A model generated the notes under the pieces. That model did not search any database. It was not told where the DNA came from and worked only from the letters and a program-made list of their open reading frames with translations. Below are positions 1 to 8,679 of a stretch of DNA of 64,000 nt, piece by piece. Positions within the stretch are counted from its first letter, which is position 1. The number at the start of each line of letters is the position of its first letter. The position numbers and the translations under genes are program-made. Origin of the DNA: Cellulomonas sp. NS3 (GTDB lineage: Bacteria; Actinomycetota; Actinomycetes; Actinomycetales; Cellulomonadaceae); the NCBI RefSeq assembly GCF_024757985.1, contig NZ_CP103289.1, positions 2,914,001 to 2,978,000 on the forward strand. The letters run 5' to 3'.

Positions 1-336
1 GACCTCGCGGCCCGCACGCGCGACAACAAGGTCACGCCCGACGAGCTGAGCGGCGCGACCTTCACGGTGACGAACACGGGCTCCGGCGGTGCGCTGTTCG
101 ACACCCCGATCGTCCCGGGCGGCACGTCGGCGATCCTCGGCACGGGCGCGATCGTCAAGCGCCCGGTCGTCACCAAGGACGCGGACGGCGGCGAGGTCAT
201 CGCGATCCGCTCGATGTGCTACCTGTCGCTCTCGTACGACCACCGCCTGGTCGACGGCGCCGACGCGTCGCGCTACCTCGCGACGGTCAAGGCCCGCATC
301 GAGGAGGGTGCGTTCGAGGCCGAGGTCGGTCTCTGA
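1..336 (+). CDS. sucB: 2-oxoglutarate dehydrogenase E2 (dihydrolipoamide succinyltransferase), C-terminal part
   Basis: The reading frame is open from the first base, so the gene begins upstream of the window. The visible 111 residues are the end of the 2-oxoacid dehydrogenase acyltransferase catalytic domain. [19 protein letters not shown] matches the family's TFTxxNxG block, and [16 protein letters not shown] carries the catalytic DHRxVDG motif near the C-terminus. The enzyme transfers the acyl group from lipoyl-lysine to CoA. The nearby lipB and lipA genes, which make the lipoyl cofactor, favour the 2-oxoglutarate or actinobacterial shared E2. Whether the succinyl or acetyl form is meant cannot be told from this fragment. 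A strong terminator follows. Confidence 0.9.
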   Translation, partial: DLAARTRDNKVTPDELSGATFTVTNTGSGGALFDTPIVPGGTSAILGTGAIVKRPVVTKDADGGEVIAIRSMCYLSLSYDHRLVDGADASRYLATVKARIEEGAFEAEVGL

Positions 337-350
337 CACACCCCGCACGA

Positions 351-384
351 CGCCCGGGCACCCGCAGCAGCGGGTGCCCGGGCG
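351..384 (+). terminator. Intrinsic terminator after sucB
   Basis: A perfect 15-bp GC-rich stem (351-365 with 370-384) closes on the four-base loop AGCA, 14 nt after the sucB stop codon. There is no long T tract, as is usual in this base composition. Confidence 0.8.
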
Positions 385-520
385 CCGTCGTTCGTCGGGT
401 CGGCAGACCGTCCGCGGCCCCGGGCGGCGCGCCGCACCCCGGGGCGGCAGACCGTCCGCAGCCCGGAGCTGCAGCGCCGCTCCCCCGGCAGGTTCGCCGC
501 CCGCTCCCTAGGGTGAGCGC

Positions 521-1411
521 ATGCGCATCGTCGTCGCCGGATCGCACGGCCTCATCGGCACCGCCCTGGTCTCCGAGCTGCGGGGGCGCGGCGACACCGT
601 GGTCCGCCTCGTCCGCGGGACGCCGGGACACCCCGAGGACGTCGCGTGGGACCCGGACGCCGGGCGGCTCGACCCCGAGGCGCTCGCCGGGGCCGACGCG
701 GTGGTCAACCTCGCCGGGGTCAACGTCGGCACGCGCCGGCTCACCGAGAGCCGCAAGCGCGCGGTGATCCTCTCCCGGACCCGCACGACCGGCCTGATCG
801 CCACGACCCTCGCCGGGCTGGCGTCACCGCCGCCCGTGCTGCTGCAGGCGTCGGGGATCGGCGCCTACGGGGACCGCGGGGACGACGTGCTCGACGAGGG
901 CGAGCCGCTCGGCGACACGTTCTTCGCCGGCGTGGTCCGGCAGTGGGAGGGGGCGACCGCTCCCGCCGAGCACGCGGGAGTCCGTGTCGCGCACCTGCGC
1001 AGCGGGATCGTCCTCGCGCGCGGCGGGGGCGCGCTGGCGCGCATCGTGCCGCTCGTCCGGGCGGGGATCGCGGGTCCGCTGGGCTCGGGCCGCCAGTACT
1101 GGAGCTGGATCACGCTGACGGACGAGGTCCGAGCCGTCCTGCACCTGCTCGAGGCTCCCGTGGCGGGCCCGGTGAACCTCGTCGCGACGGCGGCGACCAA
1201 CGCCGAGGTGACGTCCGCGCTCGCCCGCGCCGTGCACCGCCCTGCGGTCGTGCCCGTGCCGGCGTGGGCCGTGCGCCTCGGGCTCGGCGACTTCTCCCAG
1301 GAGATCCTGGGTTCGGTGCGGGCCGTCCCGCGCAAGCTCACGGACAGCGGGTTCACGCACGTGCACCCCGACATCGACTCGGCGGCGGCCTACGTCACGG
1401 CGCGGGGCTGA
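521..1411 (+). CDS. TIGR01777 family SDR-type epimerase-like protein (DUF1731)
   Basis: A 296-residue protein. It starts with a Rossmann nucleotide-binding motif (MRIVVAGSHGLIGTALVSEL) and ends with the DUF1731 segment (LGDFSQEILGSVRAVPRKL). This is the YfcH/SDR39U1 family of atypical short-chain dehydrogenases, whose substrate is not established. The ATG start is supported by TAGGGT at 509-514, which places the expected transcription start on the ATG itself. It lies between sucB and the lipoate genes, a common actinobacterial neighbourhood. It overlaps the convergent kinase-like gene by 17 bp. Confidence 0.9.
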   Translation: MRIVVAGSHGLIGTALVSELRGRGDTVVRLVRGTPGHPEDVAWDPDAGRLDPEALAGADAVVNLAGVNVGTRRLTESRKRAVILSRTRTTGLIATTLAGLASPPPVLLQASGIGAYGDRGDDVLDEGEPLGDTFFAGVVRQWEGATAPAEHAGVRVAHLRSGIVLARGGGALARIVPLVRAGIAGPLGSGRQYWSWITLTDEVRAVLHLLEAPVAGPVNLVATAATNAEVTSALARAVHRPAVVPVPAWAVRLGLGDFSQEILGSVRAVPRKLTDSGFTHVHPDIDSAAAYVTARG

Positions 1412-2840
1412 CCTCCGGGTCACGGACCTCGGCCACCCGCCAGCCCGCCGGGGTCTCGCGGAGGACGAGCACGACGGTGCGTGCCGGGGCGGCCGGCACC
1501 TCGGCGTGCACCGACCCGTCCGCCCGGACGCGCTGGTGAGCCGAGGTCGCGCTCGTCACGCGCACGTGCGCCTCGCCGTCCGCGGGCACCCCGGGACCGG
1601 AGGGCTCCGCCGCCGGGACGCCGGCCTCCTCCACCGCGGCCGACTCCGTGACGACCACGCTCAGCCCGGTGAGGCGCAGCCCCTCGGCGGCGAGCCGGTC
1701 GAGGAGCTGCCTGTCGGCGGCGTGGGCGGCGGACCCCGGCACCTCGACCGCGTCGAGGTCGGCCGGGTCGCCGGCCACGAGGACCTCGCCCCGTCGCTCG
1801 GTGAGCTCGCGCGCCGCCGCCTCGACCTCCGCCCGGCGGCTGGTCGCGAGCCCCGCCGGGCGGCTGGTCGGCGCGTCCGCCCGGGTCGGCTCCCCCCAGG
1901 GACGGGGCACGACCAGCGCGACGGCGCCCACGGCGGCCACGACCGCCGCGGCCGCCAGCCCCGCGAGGACCCGGCGCGTGCGGACCGTCCTGCGGGTGCG
2001 CCGGCGGGACGCGCGCCGGACCGTCGCGTCGCGTGAGCCACGGCCGGCGAGCCGGGACAGCTCGGTGCGCGCGAGCACCGCGGCGTCCGGGAGCACGACC
2101 GGCTCGGGCTCCTCGGCACGGAAGCACGCGTCCGCGAGCGCCTGGGCGGTCGGCCGCAGCACGGGGTCCGGGTCGGCGGCCTCGGCCAGCAGGTCACGGA
2201 CGTGCGTGCCGCCGTCCCACGGCGCGTCCACCGCGGCGTCGGGCACCGCGAGGTGCCGCAGCACCGTGCGCGCGAGCGCGTGCACGTCCCCCTCGGGCCC
2301 GCACCCGTGCCCGTCGTGGACCTCCGGGGCGCCGTAGCCCGGCGTCCCGGAGCCCCCGACGACGCAGCTGACGAGGTCGACGAGCACCGGCCGGCCGTCG
2401 TCGCGCACCACGACGTTGGCCGGGGAGACGTCCGAGTGCACCAGGCCGGCGGCATGCAGCGCCGCGAGTGCGTCCGCGAGCGGGATCGCCAGCGTCACGG
2501 CCTCGCCCGGGCTCCACGGCCCGCGCGCGTCGTGCAGCGCCGCAAGGGTGGCGCCGGGGACGTGCTCGGTGAGCAGCGCGCAGCGGCCGTCGGGCAGGTC
2601 GAGCACGTCGCGCAGGCGGACGAGGTGCTCGTGGTCGACGTCGCGCAGCCGGTGCAGCCGGGCGGCGTGCCGCGGGTCACCGGTGAGGTCGACGACGCGG
2701 ACGACGACGCGCTCGGCCGAGCCGTCGAGCGCCACCGCGGACCACGCGGGCCCGTCCCCGCCGACGCCCACGGGGCCGACGACCCGGTACCCCGCCGTCA
2801 GCAGCGCAGCGGCGACGTCGGGCGGGGCAGCGCGGTCCAT
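1395..2840 (-). CDS. Membrane-anchored serine/threonine kinase-like protein, probably a pseudokinase
   Basis: The N-terminal two thirds has a Hanks-type kinase fold. It has a glycine-rich loop (VGPVGVGGDGPAW), a catalytic loop HSDVSPANVVV in place of HRDxxxxN, and GTPGYGAPEV in the activation segment. The usual VAIK lysine is Arg (VVVRVV) and DFG is DLV, so phosphotransfer is doubtful. A stretch of Arg/Lys precedes one transmembrane helix (VLAGLAAAAVVAAVGAVALVV), then a roughly 150-residue extracytoplasmic domain with no recognised fold. I chose the ATG at 2840; a GTG at 2885 would add 15 residues, and neither has a clear Shine-Dalgarno. It may bind ATP or a peptide as a signalling scaffold, as proposed for mycobacterial pseudokinases; this is inference. 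Confidence 0.8.
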   Translation of the reverse strand: MDRAAPPDVAAALLTAGYRVVGPVGVGGDGPAWSAVALDGSAERVVVRVVDLTGDPRHAARLHRLRDVDHEHLVRLRDVLDLPDGRCALLTEHVPGATLAALHDARGPWSPGEAVTLAIPLADALAALHAAGLVHSDVSPANVVVRDDGRPVLVDLVSCVVGGSGTPGYGAPEVHDGHGCGPEGDVHALARTVLRHLAVPDAAVDAPWDGGTHVRDLLAEAADPDPVLRPTAQALADACFRAEEPEPVVLPDAAVLARTELSRLAGRGSRDATVRRASRRRTRRTVRTRRVLAGLAAAAVVAAVGAVALVVPRPWGEPTRADAPTSRPAGLATSRRAEVEAAARELTERRGEVLVAGDPADLDAVEVPGSAAHAADRQLLDRLAAEGLRLTGLSVVVTESAAVEEAGVPAAEPSGPGVPADGEAHVRVTSATSAHQRVRADGSVHAEVPAAPARTVVLVLRETPAGWRVAEVRDPEVSPAP

Positions 2841-2972
2841 GCCGTCATCGAACCGTGCGGCGTCGCCCGCGGACCCGTTGTCCACAGGCCCGATGGCGTC
2901 CGCACGGTCGCTCCGCGCCCGGCTCAGGTCCGGTTTCGTGCGCCGGCGACGCTCAGCCGCACGCCCGCCGCG

Positions 2973-4076
2973 TCAGCCCGCAGCCGCCGGGTCCACCTCG
3001 ACCACCCGCCCCTCGCGCGCCGACACCCGGGCGGCGTCGAGCACGGCCGCGGTGCGCACCGCGTCCCACGGGTCGACCGGCACCGGTCCGCCGTCGAGGA
3101 CCCACGCCGTGACGGCCCGGTAGTAGTCGGCGTGGCCGCCGGGCGCCCGACGCACGGGGACCCGGTCGCGCCCGTGCACGAGCCAGCCCTCGTGCTCGTC
3201 CTCCGCGACGTGCGTCGCCGCCCCGAGCACCCCGCGCGGGGCTGAGTCGTCGTGCGTGTGCCGCTCGTCGAGCGACGCGAAGGGCGTCGGCTCCCCCTCG
3301 AAGCTCGTGACGAGGTAGGCGCCCTTGTCGCCGAGGACGCGGGTCCGCGGGCCGGGTGCGCCGACGAGCGCGCCCGCCTGGAGGTGGCTCACGACGCCGG
3401 GGCCGCCGTCGGCGGCGGCGTGCCGCACCGCGAGGAAGACGTCGTCCTCCGCGGGGGTCGTGAGCGCGCGCAGCTCGGCGTACACGCTCTCGACCGGCCC
3501 GAACAGCTGGACGGCGGAGTCGACCAGGTGCGCACCGAGGTCGAGCAGCAGCCCGCCGGCGCGCGTGTCGTTCTCCTTCCAGCGCTGCTGCGGGACGGGG
3601 CGCCACCGCTCCCAGCGCCGCTCGAAGCGGTGCACGCGCCCGAGCCGGCGGTCGTGCAGGAGGCCCAGGAGCGTGAGCTGCTCGGGGTCCCAGCGGCGGT
3701 TCTGGAACACCGTCAGGCGTCCGCCCGAGGTCTCGGCCTCGACCGCGAGCTCCCGCGCCTCGGCGGTGCTCGGGGCGAGCGGCTTGTCGACGACGACGGG
3801 CAGGCCGACCCCGAGCGCGGCGCGCACGTGCGCCACGTGCTCGCCCGTCGGGCTCGCGACCACGACGACGTCGAGCTCGGCGGCGTGGGCGAGCAGCCCC
3901 GCCACGTCCGGCTCGACGACGACGCCGGCCCAGTCGGCGCGCGCCTGCGCCGACCGCTCGGGGCTGCGGCTCACGACGTGCGTGACGCGCGCCCCGACCT
4001 CGCGCAGGAGCCGGGCGTGGATGCCCCGTCCCGCCGACCCGTACCCGACCAACCCGACCCGCAGGGACTCGCTCAT
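2973..4076 (-). CDS. Gfo/Idh/MocA family NAD(P)-dependent oxidoreductase
   Basis: A 367-residue protein. It has an N-terminal Rossmann motif (RVGLVGYGSAGRGIHARLL) and the family lysine in VVVDKPLAPS, followed by the alpha/beta C-terminal domain with FQNRRWDPEQLTLLGLL. Members oxidise or reduce sugars, inositols or related substrates; this one's substrate cannot be told. The ATG at 4076 is preferred over a TTG at 4085, because TAGGTT (4089-4084, minus strand) lies 7 nt upstream and fits a leaderless transcript. It is transcribed separately from its neighbours. Confidence 0.9.
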   Translation of the reverse strand: MSESLRVGLVGYGSAGRGIHARLLREVGARVTHVVSRSPERSAQARADWAGVVVEPDVAGLLAHAAELDVVVVASPTGEHVAHVRAALGVGLPVVVDKPLAPSTAEARELAVEAETSGGRLTVFQNRRWDPEQLTLLGLLHDRRLGRVHRFERRWERWRPVPQQRWKENDTRAGGLLLDLGAHLVDSAVQLFGPVESVYAELRALTTPAEDDVFLAVRHAAADGGPGVVSHLQAGALVGAPGPRTRVLGDKGAYLVTSFEGEPTPFASLDERHTHDDSAPRGVLGAATHVAEDEHEGWLVHGRDRVPVRRAPGGHADYYRAVTAWVLDGGPVPVDPWDAVRTAAVLDAARVSAREGRVVEVDPAAAG

Positions 4077-4151
4077 GCGCCCCAACCTACGACGCGTGCG
4101 ACGCCGGGCGGCACCCGCGTGACCCGCGCCGCAGGACCGGGCGGGTCCCGG

Positions 4152-6470
4152 TCAGCCGACCGGCGCGGCCTCCGGGGAGCGCTCGGCGACGGCGGGCGAC
4201 CGGTCGAGGCGCCCGAGGGGGCTCGGCCACCACGTGCGCCGGCCGAGGTCGTGCACGAGCGCCGGGACGAGCAGGCTCCGCACGACGAGCGTGTCGAGCA
4301 GCACACCGAACGCGACGAGGAACGCGAGCTGCGCGAGGAACAGCAGCGGGATGACGCCGAGCGCGCTGAAGGTCGCCGCGAGCACGATGCCCGCGGAGGT
4401 GATGACGCCACCGGTGACGGCGAGCCCGCGTAGCACGCCCTCGCGCGTCCCGACCTGCAGGGCCTCCTCGCGCACCCGCGTCATCAGGAAGATCGAGTAG
4501 TCGACCCCCAGCGCGACGAGGAACGTGAACGCGTAGAGCGGCACCGCGGGGTCGGCGCCCGGGTAGTCGAGCACGTGGTTGAACACGATCGCCCCGACCC
4601 CGAGCGCCGCGCCGAACGACAGCACGTTCGCGAGCACGAGCAGCACCGCGGCGACGACCGAGCGCAGCAGCAGCATGAGGATGAGCAGGATCACGACCAG
4701 CACGACCGGGACGATCACCCGCAGGTCCCGCGCCCCGGCGACCTGGGTGTCGAGCGTCTGGGCCGCGGCGCCACCGACGAGCGCGTCGGGCGACACGTCC
4801 GCGAGCGCGGCGCGCAGGTCCTCGACGGTGCCCACGGCGGCCTGCGTGTCGGCCGCCTCCTGCGTCGCGACGTCGACCCGGACGCGGCCGTCGACGACGA
4901 CCGGGGGTGCGGGCTCGGCGGCCGGACCGCCGACGCCGCCGGGCGCCCCGCTGCTCTCGCCCGTGTACACCGTGACCGCGTCGACGCCGTCGAGGCCCTC
5001 GGCCGTCTCCACGACGGCGTCGAGGTCCTGCTCGGGTGCCACGACGAGGATCGGCTGGGTCGCGCCGGCCGGGAAGTGCTCGGAGAGCACCTCCTCGCCG
5101 GCGACCGCGTCGACCTCGACGAGGAACACGTCGGACTGGTTGGTGCCGCCGGCCTTGAGGGTCGGCAGGAACGCCGCTCCCGCGACGAGGAGCAGCACCG
5201 TGACGATCCAGACCGGGCGTGCGTGGCGGCCGACGAACCGGGCGACCCCGCCCCACAGACCGGTGAGCACCTCGGCGGTCGGCCGGCGGTGGCCCGGGCC
5301 GTCGTGCTCGGCTCCCGCGACGACCTGCGGCCGGCTGGGCCAGAACAGGGCGCGCGAGCGCGACCCGAACACGAGGAGCAGCGCCGGCAAGAGGGTGAGC
5401 GACGCGAGGAACGCCGACGCGATGCCGATCGCGGCGACGGGGCCGAGGCTCGAGTTGGACGTCAGGTCGGAGAGCAGCAGGCACAGCAGCCCGGCGATCA
5501 CGGTGCCCGCGCTGGCGGCGATGGGCTCGATCGACGCCCGCACCGCGCGTCGCATCGCGGTGAACGGGCTCTGCACGGCGCGCAGCTCCTCGCGGTAGCG
5601 CGCGACGAGGAGCAGCGCGTAGTCCACCGCGGCGCCGACGACGAGGATCGAGAGGATGCCCTGGGACTGCCCGTTGAGCGTGAGCACGTCGTTCGCCGCG
5701 AGCTGGTACACGACGAGCGCGGCCGCGCACAGCGCGAACACCGCGGAGAAGATGACGACGAACGGCAGGAACGGTGACCGGTAGACGATCACGAGGATGA
5801 GCAGGACCGCACCGAGCGCGACGAGCAGCAGCACGCCGTCGATGCCGCCGAACGCGTTGGACAGGTCGGCGACGAAGCCGCCCGGGCCGGTCACCCAGGC
5901 CTGGAGCCCGAGCTCCCCGGCGTCGTCCGCGCTCGCCCCGAGGTCGGCCTCGAGCGCGTCGCGCAGCGCCCGGACCGACGCGCCGGTGACGCTCTCGTCG
6001 TCCGCGAGGCGCCCCTCGGCGGCGTCGCCGTCGAGGGACAGCGGGACGAGCACCGCCTCGCCGTCCTCGGACGGGACGGCGACGGCCGGGCCGGTGAGCA
6101 CGTCCTCGAGCGTCGTGGGGTCGCCGGCGGCCGCGTCGGCGCCCGGGATCTCGACGTCCGCGACCGTCCGGGCGAACTCCTGCACGGCGGTGGTCTGCTC
6201 GGGTGACAGGGCTCCCCCGCCCTGCGCCTCGAGCACGACCAGCACGGGTAGGGTCTCCGAGTCGACGAAGGCGCGTCCCGCCTCGGCCGCGCGCGTGGAC
6301 TGCGCGGACGAGGGCAGGAACGCGGCCGAGTCGTTGGTCTGGACCTGCGAGAGCTTGCCCTGCGCCATCCCCCCGAACGCCCCGACGGCGAGCCAGACGG
6401 CGAGGACGGCGACGAGGGCCAGCGCGCGCAGAGCGGCCCGACCAGATTTACTCAGCATGCTGAGTATCAT
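4152..6470 (-). CDS. MMPL/RND family transporter
   Basis: About 772 residues with MmpL/YdfJ architecture. There is one N-terminal membrane helix (ALALVAVLAVWLAVGAFGG) and a large extracytoplasmic loop. A bundle of helices containing VLLLVALGAVLLILVIVYRS and VGAAVDYALLLVARYREE follows, then a repeat of the same plan ending in VALGVDYSIFLMTRVREE. The paired DY motifs in these helices are the proton-relay positions of the family. Substrates of homologues are lipids or hydrophobic drugs. The start is uncertain between ATG 6470 and ATG 6458. Neither has a Shine-Dalgarno, and a palindromic operator covers both. Divergent from a MarR regulator, which is the classic layout of a repressor-controlled exporter. 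Confidence 0.9.
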   Translation of the reverse strand: MILSMLSKSGRAALRALALVAVLAVWLAVGAFGGMAQGKLSQVQTNDSAAFLPSSAQSTRAAEAGRAFVDSETLPVLVVLEAQGGGALSPEQTTAVQEFARTVADVEIPGADAAAGDPTTLEDVLTGPAVAVPSEDGEAVLVPLSLDGDAAEGRLADDESVTGASVRALRDALEADLGASADDAGELGLQAWVTGPGGFVADLSNAFGGIDGVLLLVALGAVLLILVIVYRSPFLPFVVIFSAVFALCAAALVVYQLAANDVLTLNGQSQGILSILVVGAAVDYALLLVARYREELRAVQSPFTAMRRAVRASIEPIAASAGTVIAGLLCLLLSDLTSNSSLGPVAAIGIASAFLASLTLLPALLLVFGSRSRALFWPSRPQVVAGAEHDGPGHRRPTAEVLTGLWGGVARFVGRHARPVWIVTVLLLVAGAAFLPTLKAGGTNQSDVFLVEVDAVAGEEVLSEHFPAGATQPILVVAPEQDLDAVVETAEGLDGVDAVTVYTGESSGAPGGVGGPAAEPAPPVVVDGRVRVDVATQEAADTQAAVGTVEDLRAALADVSPDALVGGAAAQTLDTQVAGARDLRVIVPVVLVVILLILMLLLRSVVAAVLLVLANVLSFGAALGVGAIVFNHVLDYPGADPAVPLYAFTFLVALGVDYSIFLMTRVREEALQVGTREGVLRGLAVTGGVITSAGIVLAATFSALGVIPLLFLAQLAFLVAFGVLLDTLVVRSLLVPALVHDLGRRTWWPSPLGRLDRSPAVAERSPEAAPVG
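6449..6466. promoter_or_regulatory. Operator 1 of the MarR/MMPL intergenic region
   Basis: A perfect 18-bp palindrome, TACTCAGCATGCTGAGTA. It overlaps the translation start of the MMPL gene and is 50 bp, about five helical turns, from operator 2. The symmetry, length and position fit a MarR-family dimer site; binding itself is inferred. Confidence 0.85.
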
Positions 6471-6498
6471 GAGGGAACGCTGGGCGCCGCGCAACACG

Positions 6499-6516
6499 TG
6501 CTCAGCATGCTGAGCA
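6499..6516. promoter_or_regulatory. Operator 2 of the MarR/MMPL intergenic region
   Basis: A perfect 18-bp palindrome, TGCTCAGCATGCTGAGCA. It shares the 14-bp core CTCAGCATGCTGAG with operator 1 and differs only in the symmetric second and second-last bases. It lies between the divergent marR and MMPL genes. Confidence 0.85.
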
Positions 6517-6558
6517 TCTGGTGAGCGCCGAGGGCGCCGGACGGGGGACGGGGTGGGC

Positions 6559-7128
6559 GTGACCGACGACGCACGTGCTCCCGGCCCCACCGCCCCCTGG
6601 GCGCGGATGGCCTCGGACGACCCGACCGACTGGCCCGTCGGACGGCTGCTGTCGGCCGCCGCGCGCCGCGTCGAGCGCGAGTGGAACGCCCATCTCGCCG
6701 GGTGGGACCTCAACCACGCGAGCCTGCCGGTGCTCGTGCTCCTCGCGCACGAGCCACGCTCGCAGCGCGAGCTCGCCGACGCGTGCAGCGTGACCGAGCA
6801 GACGATGAGCCGCATCCTCGCCCGCATGGAGCGCACCGGGTACGTGACGCGTGCGCCCCACGCCACCGACCGGCGCAAGGTCGTCCTCGCGATCACCGAC
6901 GCGGGCCGCGAGGTCGCGGTCAAGGCGTCCGACCGGCGGCCCGCCGACGCCATGACCACCCGCGGCCTCACCCCGGAGCAGGTCGAGCAGCTGCGGGCGC
7001 TGCTCGCGGTCGTCGCCCGGCCGGCGACGGCGACGGGCCCGAGCGACGGCGCGCCGGACGGCTCGCCGGTCGACACGGACGACGACGCACCCGGCGACGT
7101 GTGCCCCGCCGAGGAACGCACCGCCTGA
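6559..7128 (+). CDS. MarR family transcriptional regulator
   Basis: A winged-helix regulator of about 189 residues. The recognition region is SQRELADACSVTEQTMSRILARMERTGYVTR, and the wing is APHATDRRKVVLAITDAGREV with the conserved DRR. The start is GTG 6559 or GTG 6553; a G-rich GGGGGACGGGG stretch just upstream serves either. The last 35 residues are low-complexity and acidic. It is divergent from the MMPL exporter with two identical-core palindromes between them, so it very likely represses the exporter and itself, with an unknown small ligand. Confidence 0.92.
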   Translation: MTDDARAPGPTAPWARMASDDPTDWPVGRLLSAAARRVEREWNAHLAGWDLNHASLPVLVLLAHEPRSQRELADACSVTEQTMSRILARMERTGYVTRAPHATDRRKVVLAITDAGREVAVKASDRRPADAMTTRGLTPEQVEQLRALLAVVARPATATGPSDGAPDGSPVDTDDDAPGDVCPAEERTA

Positions 7129-7232
7129 GCCGCCCCGGCCCGGCCGCACCGCCGCGGGGCGCGCCGGGCACGCACCGCCGGTGCGACGACCGTCACGCCG
7201 CCGGCGCGCAGCCCCGGGGTTAGCCTGACGCC

Positions 7233-7961
7233 ATGCAGTTCGTCGAGCTCGACCTGGGTGCCCGCCTCCAGCCCTACCGGCCGACGTGGGACCTCCAGCG
7301 CGAGGTGCACGCGGAGGTCGCCGAGGGGACGCGCGAGGACACCGTGCTCCTGTGCGAGCACGAGGACGTCTACACCGCGGGGCGCCGCACGGCGTCGTGG
7401 GACCGGCCGGTCGACGGCACCCCCGTGGTCGACGTCGACCGCGGCGGCCGCATCACCTGGCACGGGCCCGGCCAGCTCGTCGGCTACCCGATCGTGCGCC
7501 TCGCGCAGCCCATCGACGTCGTGCGCTACGTGCGCGCGCTCGAGGAGACGCTGATCCGCACGTGCGCCGACCTCGGGCTGTCCGCCGTGCGCGTCGAGGG
7601 TCGCAGCGGCGTCTGGTTCGCGGCCGAGCCCGACGGGCCGCGCGGTCCGCTCCGGGAGCGCAAGGTCGCCGCGATCGGCGTCCGCGTCGCGAAGGGCGTC
7701 ACGATGCACGGCTTCGCGCTCAACTGCGAGCCGGACCTCGACGCGTTCGGCCGGATCGTGCCGTGCGGGATCCCCGACGCGGACGTCACGTCCCTGAGCG
7801 CCGAGACGGGCCGACGGGTGAGCATCGCCGAGGTGCTCCCGCTCGTGCGCACGCACCTCGAGGCCGCGCTCGCGCTGGTGCGCCTCGCGACCGCGGAGTC
7901 CCGGGCCGTCGGCGACGCCGCCCCCGTCGGCTCCCCGGACGCGGTGCCCGCGCTGCCCTGA
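7233..7961 (+). CDS. lipB: Octanoyl-[ACP]:protein N-octanoyltransferase
   Basis: LipB moves octanoate from acyl carrier protein to lipoyl domains, the first step of lipoate assembly. It shows the family blocks [40 protein letters not shown] and [13 protein letters not shown]. The last contains the catalytic Cys near residue 177, and AKGVTMHG holds the catalytic Lys. Its 242 residues include about 20 extra at the C-terminus. TAGCCT at 7221-7226 ends 6 nt before the ATG, so the message is probably leaderless. It is paired with lipA 0.7 kb downstream. Confidence 0.97.
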   Translation: MQFVELDLGARLQPYRPTWDLQREVHAEVAEGTREDTVLLCEHEDVYTAGRRTASWDRPVDGTPVVDVDRGGRITWHGPGQLVGYPIVRLAQPIDVVRYVRALEETLIRTCADLGLSAVRVEGRSGVWFAAEPDGPRGPLRERKVAAIGVRVAKGVTMHGFALNCEPDLDAFGRIVPCGIPDADVTSLSAETGRRVSIAEVLPLVRTHLEAALALVRLATAESRAVGDAAPVGSPDAVPALP

Positions 7962-8000
7962 CCGCCTTCCCCGCGGCCGGGCTGCGCGGGACGTCGCAGG

Positions 8001-8504
8001 TCAGCGGCGTGCGCCGTGCGGGGCCAGCTCGTCCGCGACGGACGCGGCCCACGCGCGGACCGCGTCGAGATCGCGGAAGTCGCCCTGCTCGGCGTCGATC
8101 AGCGCGACGAGCGCCCGCTCGGCGAGCCCCAGGGTGCGCCGGTCGAGCCGTCCCCCGAAGACCTGAGGCGCGTGCGCCCCGGCCTGCGAGGCGAGCACGC
8201 CCACGTCGTCGGGCACCGTCGGCGGGCTGAGCGGGTTGCCGACGGGCCCGGACCAGAAGAGCCACACGGGTCGCGCCCGCAGCTGCCCGCCCTGGCGCTC
8301 GACCAGCTTCCGCAGACCCGCGCCGAGCCGCCCGGCGTACACGGCGGAGCCCAGCACGACCGCGGCGTACGGCTCGACCGTGCCCACGTCCTCGGGCTCG
8401 AGCTCGTCGACGTCGTGCCCCGCGGACCGCAGCACGTCGGCCACGACCGTCCCGATCTCCCGCGTCGCGCCGTGGCGCGAGGCCACCGTCACCAGGATGC
8501 GCAT
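8001..8504 (-). CDS. Flavodoxin domain-containing protein (HemG-like)
   Basis: A 167-residue flavodoxin fold. The FMN phosphate loop is in MRILVTVASRHGATREIGTVVADVL, where VASRHGATREI aligns with TxTGNT-type loops. Later segments are VVLGSAVYAGRLGAGLRKLVER and WLFWSGPVGNPL. The spacing resembles menaquinone-dependent protoporphyrinogen oxidase HemG and related actinobacterial flavodoxins, but the redox partner is unknown. A good Shine-Dalgarno (GAGGGGG) precedes the ATG. It is inserted antisense between lipB and lipA. Confidence 0.85.
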   Translation of the reverse strand: MRILVTVASRHGATREIGTVVADVLRSAGHDVDELEPEDVGTVEPYAAVVLGSAVYAGRLGAGLRKLVERQGGQLRARPVWLFWSGPVGNPLSPPTVPDDVGVLASQAGAHAPQVFGGRLDRRTLGLAERALVALIDAEQGDFRDLDAVRAWAASVADELAPHGARR

Positions 8505-8679
8505 GTCGAACCCCCTCGCCGTCGTGCGGTCACCTTCGTCCCGCTCGTCCCCTCCAGGGTCACCGTCGCGAGGGCCCGCGGCGTGGGTCGGAGGTCCCGT
8601 TATTCCCGCGCTGGCCTGTGATGCGTGCCTCCCGCTGCGCACGGCGAGCGCCCGCGCCTGCTGACGTAGGGTGAGGAAC

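Noticed and set aside
401-459. The direct repeat CGGCAGACCGTCCGC (401-415 and 445-459) as an operator pair
   Set aside because: It lies between a terminator and a leaderless promoter but has no dyad symmetry, and similar words are frequent in this GC range.
6449-6516. The palindromes as transcription terminators
   Set aside because: They lie between divergent promoters, have no loop and no T tract, and are repeated with the same core, which fits operators.
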